This document shows, one piece after another, positions 15,602-21,597 of a stretch of 21,597 nt of DNA. Every line of letters begins with the position of its first letter. Position 1 is the stretch's first letter. The notes under the pieces are model-generated. The model was not told where the DNA came from. It ran no database searches and worked only from the letters and a program-made list of their open reading frames with translations. The position numbers and the translations under genes are program-made. This stretch comes from a virus, in IMG/VR virus record IMGVR_UViG_3300034356_000185, positions 1 through 21,597 of that record, one strand, 5' to 3'.

Positions 15602-16819
15602 ATGGCTACAAGTTCAACATATTATTTAAATGGTCCATCACTAGGTTCGGCTACGGCTGTGTTTACAAACGCAGCTTTAACGGTATGTGCCGCCAATGGT
15701 TTCTACTCGGACGGTGTAATAGTCAGAGAACAAGTGTCATGTGTACTTCTTCCTCAGCAAACCTGTACTTCTTGTTCAGTAGCTTGTGGAGAAGCAATAA
15801 GTCTTAGTGGGAATGAAGGCGTATACTATTTAAATGTAAATCTTGGCAGCTCAACTGGAGCTGTAATTATTGAGTTTAATCCTTTTGGTATTCCAGATGG
15901 AGTTATTGCTTTATTTGATAGCGTTACTTATAATGGCCTTTCTTCACCTTCATTTGGGTGGCTTCAAGGCACGGCAGGATTACCTACTTATATTGGGTCA
16001 TCATCTGCTGGTTGTAGCAGTGGGTTAGTAGCAGGCTCTCCTTATACGCTTGATGAGTTCCAATATAATGGGACAATATTTGCTCCGCTAGGGACTACAG
16101 AGAGCGTATCTATAGCTGCAGGTCAACTTGAACTTACTGCATCAGGTCCGGGGAATTGCATTATGGTAATACCAAAAACTGCAGCGTCTCCATCTACTTT
16201 AAATCTTACGTTTATAGGACCATGCTCAGGTACAGCATTTACTATGTCAGTAGCTTGTCCTGCTGCACTTACGTCATTCTCATCAAGCACAGTTAATGTT
16301 GATAGCTCAACGGCTTGTTCAGCTACTATAAATCAAACGTACTACGTGGCTCACGTTAATGGAGCAGGCGGTACTTTAGGTTTGTATGACTTGGTTTTTA
16401 GTGATGTTAATGGGCAGTTTAAACTTGGTGTAGGCTACTATCAGACTAATGATGCAGGTACCAATGAGTGGTTTCAAGTAGATGCCAACGGGGTTATCAT
16501 TGCTTTTGGTGATTGCTTGTATAGTCAATTCATAGTATATTTTGATGTGACTACAAGCCCTAATACTTACGGATGGGGAAGTTCTGTAGCTGCTTGTGCA
16601 GGAACAGGAACTCCTTTAACGGTTTACATTACTGGCACTGCTACCGACTTATTCAATGCAGTAGTAACTCAAGGCAAATCACTTTATACAAACGCAGGGC
16701 TTACTATTCTTTTGAACGGAAACAATACGTGGTATAAAACTGTTTCTGCTCCTGCTAGTGGAGAAACTTTACAGGTAGGAATATTAGGAGATACATCAAC
16801 ATGGGGAGGACCTTGTTAA
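15602..16819 (+). CDS. Cys-rich modular beta protein, candidate tail appendage or receptor-binding protein
   Basis: This 405-residue protein is nearly all beta strand, rich in Ser/Thr/Ala/Gly and in cysteine (pairs such as CTSCSVAC at 55-62). It has no catalytic motif. The pattern is modular: three copies of an LYTNA-like unit at residues 19-47, 264-305 and 359-405, each ending in cysteine, and a beta-sandwich domain at about 58-209 (YYLNVNLGSSTG, IPDGVIALFDSVTYNG) that looks like the extra domain at the end of the barrel protein. Its place, directly after the barrel gene, and the surface-exposed beta composition suggest a tail appendage or a receptor-binding protein, but a head decoration is also possible. 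I do not recognise a family. It starts at an ATG preceded by an A-rich leader, and the next gene follows after three bases. Confidence 0.6.
   Translation: MATSSTYYLNGPSLGSATAVFTNAALTVCAANGFYSDGVIVREQVSCVLLPQQTCTSCSVACGEAISLSGNEGVYYLNVNLGSSTGAVIIEFNPFGIPDGVIALFDSVTYNGLSSPSFGWLQGTAGLPTYIGSSSAGCSSGLVAGSPYTLDEFQYNGTIFAPLGTTESVSIAAGQLELTASGPGNCIMVIPKTAASPSTLNLTFIGPCSGTAFTMSVACPAALTSFSSSTVNVDSSTACSATINQTYYVAHVNGAGGTLGLYDLVFSDVNGQFKLGVGYYQTNDAGTNEWFQVDANGVIIAFGDCLYSQFIVYFDVTTSPNTYGWGSSVAACAGTGTPLTVYITGTATDLFNAVVTQGKSLYTNAGLTILLNGNNTWYKTVSAPASGETLQVGILGDTSTWGGPC
15656..15742 (+). repeat. Module A (first LYTNA-like repeat)
   Basis: Encodes residues 19-47, beginning AVFTNAALT and containing GFYSDG, with a final cysteine at 47. 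It is the first of three related units in this protein. The units are diverged at the DNA level, so only the protein pattern shows the repetition. Confidence 0.45.
16391..16516 (+). repeat. Module B (second LYTNA-like repeat)
   Basis: Encodes residues 264-305, beginning LVFSDVNGQFKL and containing GVGYYQTNDAG, with cysteine at 305. It is the longest of the three units and has an insertion relative to the others. Confidence 0.4.
16676..16816 (+). repeat. Module C (third LYTNA-like repeat)
   Basis: Encodes residues 359-405, beginning SLYTNAGLT and containing NGNNTWYKT, ending in the C-terminal cysteine 405. The last residue of the protein is therefore the terminal cysteine of the module. Confidence 0.45.
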
Positions 16820-16822
16820 ACT

Positions 16823-17599
16823 ATGGCAAATTACACACTAACATACAGCGAAGCGACACCCGGATGGGTGTCCTTCTATTCTTATTATCCTGATTGGATG
16901 ATAGGAATGAATAATTATTTCTACACTTTCAAAGGTGGAGACTTGTATAGACACAATGTGAATGAGACCAGAAATAACTTCTATGGTACTCAGTCTACAT
17001 CTACATTACAAAGCGTATTCAATGTATCACCGCTAGAGAATAAGTTATTTAAAACCATAGCACTAAAGGGAGACTCTCCTTGGGCAGTAACTTTACAAAC
17101 TGACATACAAGTATCAGGATTTATTAGCGCCAATTTTTTTGAGAAAAAGGAGGGGACTTTCTTTGCTTTTGTTAGAAACGATACCGTTGGTCAGCTAAAT
17201 CTAAGAAGTGTAAATGGCATAGGAAGAAGCTCACAAGTTGTTGGTGGTAATGTTATCAAGTTTCCATTAACCATTTCTATTGGTAGCATCATAAGTATTG
17301 GAGACTTATTTTATTTCCTACTGGCCCCTAACTTTACAGGAGACCCATTACTTGGAGGACAGGTGACGGCAATTACAGTTGACCTACCAAATGGAGTGAA
17401 CCAAATAACTATCAATACAACGATATCTGGGACCACTCCTATTGCTGTGCAGGATGCGTATTTTCTTTACATTAAAAACTCAATTGCTGAGTCTCATGGT
17501 GTGCTAGGACATTACTGCGTATTTGACTTAGAGAATACTGAGACAGAAAAGATTGAGCTATTCACTATCGAGTCTGACGTAATGAAAAGTTTCCCTTAA
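16823..17599 (+). CDS. Structural protein of the barrel/tail region
   Basis: This 258-residue protein has a pattern I recognise from Bacteroidota phage virion gene clusters: YTLTYSEATPGWVSFYSYYP at the start, then MIGMNNYFYTFKGGDLYRHN, SVFNVSPLENKLFKTIAL, and FFEKKEGTFFAFVRN near residue 110. The C-terminal half is beta-rich with Ile/Val/Thr strands (FPLTISIGSIISIGD, VNQITINTTISG). There is no enzymatic motif. It sits between the Cys-rich protein (three-base gap) and the GNAT gene, and is probably a minor virion protein of the tail or its exterior. The function is not known; the family memory is from sequence pattern, and the precise role is inferred from position. Confidence 0.65.
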   Translation: MANYTLTYSEATPGWVSFYSYYPDWMIGMNNYFYTFKGGDLYRHNVNETRNNFYGTQSTSTLQSVFNVSPLENKLFKTIALKGDSPWAVTLQTDIQVSGFISANFFEKKEGTFFAFVRNDTVGQLNLRSVNGIGRSSQVVGGNVIKFPLTISIGSIISIGDLFYFLLAPNFTGDPLLGGQVTAITVDLPNGVNQITINTTISGTTPIAVQDAYFLYIKNSIAESHGVLGHYCVFDLENTETEKIELFTIESDVMKSFP

Positions 17600-17605
17600 A
17601 ATTAA

Positions 17606-17613
17606 TATCTTTG
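17606..17613 (+). promoter_or_regulatory. Candidate promoter element before the GNAT-like gene
   Basis: TATCTTTG matches TAnnTTTG exactly in the 21-base gap before the ATG at 17621. No TTG lies at the right distance upstream, so the -33 half is lacking. A transcript from it would begin near the ATG itself, giving an almost leaderless message. Chance occurrence is possible, although intergenic space is scarce. Confidence 0.35.
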
Positions 17614-17620
17614 TTATAGC

Positions 17621-18031
17621 ATGGCACTAACAATACGAGAGTTAAGCGAAGCAGATTACGAAGACATTCTTGTAGGGTGGTGGAAGGACTGGAAATGGAT
17701 TCCTCCTCAAAGGGACTTCCTTCCTGACAATGGTAAAGGTGGCATCATAGTTTATGACGGTGATGTCCCTATTTGTGCAGGATTTATGTACCTTACTAAC
17801 TCTAAGGTTGGATGGGTAGACTGGATAATATCAAATAGGTATTATACCAACAAAGAACTAAGGAAAGACGCCATAGAATTATTGGTGTTTAAATTGACTG
17901 AAATCTGTGCATTAGTTGGGTGTAAGTACGTATACGCACTAATTAAAAATGAAAGTTTAATAAATACTTATGTGGGTCTTGGCTATATCAAAGGAGACTC
18001 ATACACAAGTGAAATGATAAAGGTCTTATAA
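17621..18031 (+). CDS. GNAT-family N-acetyltransferase-like protein
   Basis: The 136-residue product is the size of a single GNAT domain and follows its strand order: MALTIRELSEADYEDI (first strand and helix), PICAGFMYLTNSKVGWVDWIIS (central strands), then a helix NKELRKDAIELLVFKL, the strand CKYVYALIKN and the closing INTYVGLGYIKGD. GNATs transfer the acetyl group of acetyl-CoA to amines. The usual CoA pyrophosphate loop R/Q-x-x-G-x-G/A is not intact: the corresponding position reads N77-K-E-L-R-K-D-A, without glycines, so cofactor binding may be atypical. The N-terminal segment GWWKDWKWIPPQRDFLPDNG is unusual and Trp-rich. It lies among virion genes but is not obviously structural; it could modify a virion or host component. 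Fold call moderately secure, substrate unknown. Confidence 0.7.
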   Translation: MALTIRELSEADYEDILVGWWKDWKWIPPQRDFLPDNGKGGIIVYDGDVPICAGFMYLTNSKVGWVDWIISNRYYTNKELRKDAIELLVFKLTEICALVGCKYVYALIKNESLINTYVGLGYIKGDSYTSEMIKVL

Positions 18032-18032
18032 T

Positions 18033-18854
18033 ATGGCAGTAATAACATCAGCAGCAATTGCTGGAACAGCAATAACAGCAGCAACAATCGGTGCAGGCGT
18101 TGGCGTGGCCGCAACAGCGGCAACAACAACAATGTCGTTTATTAATGCAGGTAAGCAAAAGAAGGCTATGCAACAAGCAGAAAAGGATGCTGATGAAGCT
18201 ATGCAGGAGGCACGCAAAAAACTTCAGGTAAACGTATACGATAAGTTGTCAATTAATAAAGAGCCTTTTGAATTACAAAGAGAAGCAATGCTTTCTCAAG
18301 GAGCTCAGGCTATTCAGGCAGGGGTTGAAAGTGAGCGAGGAGCTGCCGCTACAGCAGGTCGTGTCCAGATGGCACAGAACGAAGGGCAGGCTGGTATTAG
18401 GACAGCAATGGGCGAGGAGATGCAAGCTCTTGAAAGACTAAGCGCACAAGAGGATTCAAGGCTCCGTGACATTGGTGTTCAACTAGACTTGGAAGAAGTA
18501 GCAGGTGCTCAGCTTGCGGCTGCTAATGCGCAAGAGTTACAAGCTCAAGCCCAGAAACAAGGGTTTGAGGGATTAACTAGTATGGGAAGTCAGTTAGCCG
18601 ATGCTGTTCCTTTGTTTGCAAGAGATAGGGGTGCGGAAAAATCGGCAATTGGGCAAATGGTTGGAAAGTATTCAGGAGGCGACCTTAAATTTGGAGATTT
18701 TACTCAACAAGAATTAATGAATTTAGAAAAGGTAAGCGGTATGAATAACTTTGAATACAATCAATTCTTAAAATCGCTTACTCCAGAAAAACGAGATATG
18801 TTATTCTCTAATCCGGAGTACATTAAAAGTCTTGGCTCAAGAGGCTCTAACTAA
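18033..18854 (+). CDS. Internal virion protein, probable ejection protein
   Basis: This 273-residue protein starts with an Ala/Gly/Thr-rich hydrophobic stretch (residues about 4-37: AIAGTAITAATIGAGVGVAA...) that could form a glycine-zipper membrane helix. From residue 40 to about 190 it is charged, Ala/Gln/Glu-rich and helical, likely coiled coil (KKAMQQAEKDADEAMQEARK; QAGIRTAMGEEMQALERL). The last 80 residues are a small helical tail (FTQQELMNLEKVSG, KSLTPEKRDML). This layout resembles the small ejected proteins of short-tailed phages (T7 gp14, P22 gp7), which leave the head with DNA and insert into the host envelope. It begins one base after the GNAT stop and precedes two further internal-protein candidates. 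Role inferred from architecture and order. Confidence 0.62.
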   Translation: MAVITSAAIAGTAITAATIGAGVGVAATAATTTMSFINAGKQKKAMQQAEKDADEAMQEARKKLQVNVYDKLSINKEPFELQREAMLSQGAQAIQAGVESERGAAATAGRVQMAQNEGQAGIRTAMGEEMQALERLSAQEDSRLRDIGVQLDLEEVAGAQLAAANAQELQAQAQKQGFEGLTSMGSQLADAVPLFARDRGAEKSAIGQMVGKYSGGDLKFGDFTQQELMNLEKVSGMNNFEYNQFLKSLTPEKRDMLFSNPEYIKSLGSRGSN

Positions 18855-18871
18855 AATAGTATTATTAAATA

Positions 18872-20662
18872 ATGGCAACATACTATAAATACGCAGAACG
18901 TAGTGCTGATAGTCAGGTAAACTGGGCTGAGGTTGGCAAGGGCATATCTGATATGCTTACTGAAGAAATAAGGTTACGTGAAGAAAAAAAAGCAGCGTAT
19001 GAAGAGGCTTATCGACAAGACACCAACGCACTTGTTAATGCTCCTCAGGGAACTTGGCAGGATGGCAATGCCACTGTAAATAACTTTGCTCATGACATGA
19101 TGGCTCAGCAGTTAATTGACTACAAATTACTTAAAAGTGGTACAATGAACGAGAGAGATTACACGTTAAGAAGAGAGAATTATAAAACAGGCACTGACAC
19201 TGTATTTGATTTACAAAAAATACTTCAAGCAGAGAGGAGTGTAACAATAGACTCATTTTTAAAAGGAGATATACAGGCCCTGAATATTTCAAACATGGCT
19301 GATGTTGAAGCTTATACTGATTTTGCTAATGCAAAAATAGACATAGACCCTTATGGAGCGAACATTAATATGTCCATATATGAGACAAAAATGGTTGATG
19401 GAAAAGAGGTAAGAGTAATAAAGAAAACCTCACCTGTCAATGTTCTAAAGGGTCAGTTGCTTCAAAAGGTACCAAGCTTTAAACTAGATGAAGTAGTAAA
19501 TAAAGATGTAGAGTCCTTGGCAATTGACACTGATTTCATATACGATGCCGCAAGTACAACGGGAGCTGGCTCAATCACAAAACTAATAGGATACGGAGCA
19601 ATAGCAGGGGAGTATGCAAAGAAGGATAAAGATGGTAATCTATTATATCCTGAACTTGCAGCTCCAGTAGGTAAAATGAAAGATGCTGTCACGCAGACTG
19701 TAAACAAATATTTCTCAAACATATATAACATATCGTCTGTTTTGACTGAGAATACTGGTAAGTATAGCGCTGAGTCATATACTTGGGACAAAGAAGAAGC
19801 GGCTAAGGACAAGACTAAGTTATTAAAAAAGCTAGACCCTAAAACTGGATTACCTGTTTTGGATATGGATGGCCCTCATTACAAAGAGCAAGAGCAGGAG
19901 GCCAGAGAATATGTAGAGAAAACAATCTTAGGCAAACTAGATGCTAAGAGAGAGATTGTTCCGATTCAGAAGGAACAGAAACAATATGCTCCTGAGCACA
20001 TTGGTGATAGAGGAGATAAAATAAAACAAGCTAAAAACTTTGGTGAGAACTTAGGTACACTTATTGCAGGTTTGACAGATGAAGATGTTGGGAATTCTGC
20101 TAGATACACAGGTCAATTTGCAGGAAGGCAAGTAATAAGGGAGAATGGTAAAATTATAGTTCGAAATATGGATGGTACGGGGGAGTCTATATTTGATTTA
20201 AAAGGTGACCCTAAAAAATTAGCTAGTGGTATAATAAGTGCATTTGGAGTAGAAAATGAAGATGCTGCTCTAAAATCTGCTTATGAAACAATTGGAAATA
20301 AACCATCTAATTTAACTACCAATGTAACTGCTATTACATCAACACCTCCGCCATCATCAGCTAAATTTGTTATACCTACCGATGCTTTCACTCAGGAGTC
20401 TACTGAAGCTGCAGCAGCTTTTCAAGAAGCATTCGGTCCTGATTTTATTGTAGAGGATTTGACCCCTAGTGAATTTGATACGGGTAATAGAGTTAAAGTT
20501 ACAGCTCCTAATGGAAAGACAAGGACATTTAATACAGACGTAGGTAAAGATGCAGCAGGTACTGCAAAAGGAGAAGCTGAAGCTTGGGCTAAATTAAATA
20601 ATATAACTAAGTCAGCTGGGGGTAGTGGCTCATCAGGAACAGTAAATTACGGAGATAAATAA
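18872..20662 (+). CDS. Probable internal virion (cargo/ejection) protein
   Basis: A 596-residue protein with no enzymatic motif I recognise. The N-terminus (YYKYAERSADSQVNWAEVGK, then SDMLTEEIRLREEKKAAYEE) is a signature I associate with internal proteins of Bacteroidota short-tailed phages. The body is charged and helical with Lys/Glu-rich segments; a Pro/Ser linker near residues 490-500 (STPPPSSAKFVIP) leads to a small C-terminal domain (FGPDFIVEDLTPSEF, NRVKVTAPNGKTRTFNTD) and a Gly/Ser-rich tail. It lies between the ejection-type protein and the long last gene, and six bases separate it from that gene. The most likely role is a capsid-packed protein delivered with DNA. Family identity not established. 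Confidence 0.6.
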   Translation: MATYYKYAERSADSQVNWAEVGKGISDMLTEEIRLREEKKAAYEEAYRQDTNALVNAPQGTWQDGNATVNNFAHDMMAQQLIDYKLLKSGTMNERDYTLRRENYKTGTDTVFDLQKILQAERSVTIDSFLKGDIQALNISNMADVEAYTDFANAKIDIDPYGANINMSIYETKMVDGKEVRVIKKTSPVNVLKGQLLQKVPSFKLDEVVNKDVESLAIDTDFIYDAASTTGAGSITKLIGYGAIAGEYAKKDKDGNLLYPELAAPVGKMKDAVTQTVNKYFSNIYNISSVLTENTGKYSAESYTWDKEEAAKDKTKLLKKLDPKTGLPVLDMDGPHYKEQEQEAREYVEKTILGKLDAKREIVPIQKEQKQYAPEHIGDRGDKIKQAKNFGENLGTLIAGLTDEDVGNSARYTGQFAGRQVIRENGKIIVRNMDGTGESIFDLKGDPKKLASGIISAFGVENEDAALKSAYETIGNKPSNLTTNVTAITSTPPPSSAKFVIPTDAFTQESTEAAAAFQEAFGPDFIVEDLTPSEFDTGNRVKVTAPNGKTRTFNTDVGKDAAGTAKGEAEAWAKLNNITKSAGGSGSSGTVNYGDK

Positions 20663-20667
20663 TCAAA

Positions 20668-21597
20668 ATGGACGAGCAGGTAATAGACGACTTATACAAC
20701 AGAGCTGTATCTAAGGGGTACAAAAAAAGCCGACAAGAGTTTATTGGGCTATTACACTCTGATGGTGATGTAATGAATGATATGTATTCTTACGTACAAT
20801 CAAGTGGCTACAAGAAGGGTATAGATGACTTTAAAAATTTAGTTGGGGCCACTACTCAAGAGTCTACTATATTAAAAAAAAAAGAAGATACTACGGAATC
20901 ACCTTCGGAAGCTGGTTCTTTGGCTTTGTCCGAATCAGCTGACCCAGAGGCATTACGTTTTGGCAAGTTAGTATCAAAGATAAATCAACCTGAGGCCAAG
21001 AGAGTAGACGAAGAGGGATATATAGACCCTCGCTCTATGCTTGGTATGTATCCAACGAAAGAGCAGGCTGACAAGGCTACTACTCAAGCCATGGTCGACA
21101 TAGATGCTACTAAAGGAGAGCGTAAGCAACCTGCAAAAGGGGGTGGTCAAGGATATGTAGAAAATCTATTTACCAATCTTGGATTAGGTGCTGCTTACTT
21201 TAATGAAGGAATTGCGTCCATACCTGAGACAGCAATTAACCTACTTGCTATACCACAAAACTATGTTGCAGAAAAGACAGGGTGGGATATTGGTGTAACT
21301 GCAGAAGGAATAAAAAAATCTTGGGGGATTACAAATCCTTTATTGGATTACGTACAGGAAGACAAAAAAATATTAAGCGGTGAAGTATCCAAGTTTATAG
21401 CGGATAGATATGAGGACCCTAGCGTTGTAGGTAATTTTCAAAAAGGAAACTACAAAGATGGGTTTGAATTACTTGGCTCAGCTATAGCTCAATCAGTACC
21501 TACTAGCATTGGTCTTATGGCTGGCGGTGCCAAGATGACACCTGCTCAATTAGCAGCACTTAGTACGATTGTATTTACTGAGGGGCAAAGGCAAGAG
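20668..21597 (+). CDS. Start of a probably very large internal virion protein (3' end outside window)
   Basis: The ATG at 20668 opens a frame that runs 310 codons to the window end without a stop. The N-terminus holds two copies of a short helical motif with the core G-Y-K-K, 30 residues apart (residues 8-29 and 38-59). A low-complexity linker follows (about 60-95). Residues 165-310 contain alternating hydrophobic helices, e.g. NLGLGAAYFNEGIAS and SAIAQSVPTSIGLMAGGAKM, that could be membrane-active. N-terminal motifs of this kind occur on large ejected proteins of Bacteroidota phages; in crAss-like phages the neighbouring large genes include virion RNA polymerase and other cargo. The visible part has no polymerase or lysozyme motif, so function is open. 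Confidence 0.65.
   Translation, partial: MDEQVIDDLYNRAVSKGYKKSRQEFIGLLHSDGDVMNDMYSYVQSSGYKKGIDDFKNLVGATTQESTILKKKEDTTESPSEAGSLALSESADPEALRFGKLVSKINQPEAKRVDEEGYIDPRSMLGMYPTKEQADKATTQAMVDIDATKGERKQPAKGGGQGYVENLFTNLGLGAAYFNEGIASIPETAINLLAIPQNYVAEKTGWDIGVTAEGIKKSWGITNPLLDYVQEDKKILSGEVSKFIADRYEDPSVVGNFQKGNYKDGFELLGSAIAQSVPTSIGLMAGGAKMTPAQLAALSTIVFTEGQRQE
20689..20844 (+). repeat. Tandem 30-residue motif (two copies) in the last protein
   Basis: Residues 8-29 and 38-59 share D-x-Y...V-x-S-x-G-Y-K-K....-F..L, with G17-Y18-K19-K20 and F25 in the first copy matching G47-Y48-K49-K50 and F55 in the second, exactly 30 residues apart. The DNA of the copies is diverged. It is likely a small helical-hairpin unit used for packaging or contact with another virion protein. 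Confidence 0.55.

Noticed and set aside
19462-19812. Minus-strand open frame of 116 codons
   Set aside because: Opposite a well-supported + strand gene, with no neighbours on its strand anywhere in the window.
1-21597. CRISPR arrays, tRNA genes, insertion sequences, integrase or defence genes
   Set aside because: I looked for regularly spaced repeats, cloverleaf patterns and transposase or integrase motifs while reading and saw none; nearly all bases are in virion-type genes.

Overview
The window is a stretch of a tailed-phage (or prophage) genome, almost entirely coding, with every gene on the + strand. The likely host is a member of the Bacteroidota. The DNA is AT-rich, starts lack Shine-Dalgarno sequences and instead have A/T-rich leaders, and three intergenic sites match the Bacteroidota -7 promoter consensus TAnnTTTG. 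Several proteins also look like those of Bacteroidota phages, as judged from remembered family patterns and not from a search. Both ends of the window cut through genes.

Layout: (1) 3-1140: a partial GroES-like small protein, a 2-oxoglutarate/Fe(II) oxygenase-like protein and a small helical protein (candidate small terminase), joined by overlapping stops and starts. (2) 1115-5796: large terminase and portal, overlapping by ATGA. (3) 5815-8419: a candidate promoter, a scaffold-like protein, the major capsid protein, and a strong terminator. (4) 8451-9243: an unrecognised protein and a second terminator. (5) 9223-15583: a full -33/-7 promoter overlapping that terminator, then two neck/ring proteins and a 1479-residue tail-barrel ('muzzle' or stabilisation) protein. 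(6) 15602-17599: a Cys-rich beta-repeat protein that may be a tail appendage, and a conserved-looking structural protein. (7) 17621-18031: a small GNAT-like acetyltransferase behind a candidate promoter. (8) 18033-21597: two probable internal (ejected) virion proteins and the first 310 codons of a third, probably very large one.

There is no tail-tube, sheath, baseplate or classic tape-measure gene. The order terminase - portal - scaffold - capsid - ring proteins - very large barrel protein - internal proteins fits a short-tailed (podovirus-type) virion of the kind seen in crAss-like phages and related Bacteroidota podoviruses. The exact lineage cannot be fixed from sequence reading alone.

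I see no defence system, CRISPR array, tRNA or mobile element. The most noteworthy points are an oxygenase and a chaperonin-like gene fused translationally to the packaging module; a promoter whose -33 element sits in a terminator loop; a beta-domain that seems shared by the capsid and a neck protein; a beta-module shared by the barrel protein and its neighbour; internal repeats in that neighbour; a 30-residue tandem motif at the start of the last protein; and a GNAT gene of unknown target inside the virion operon.
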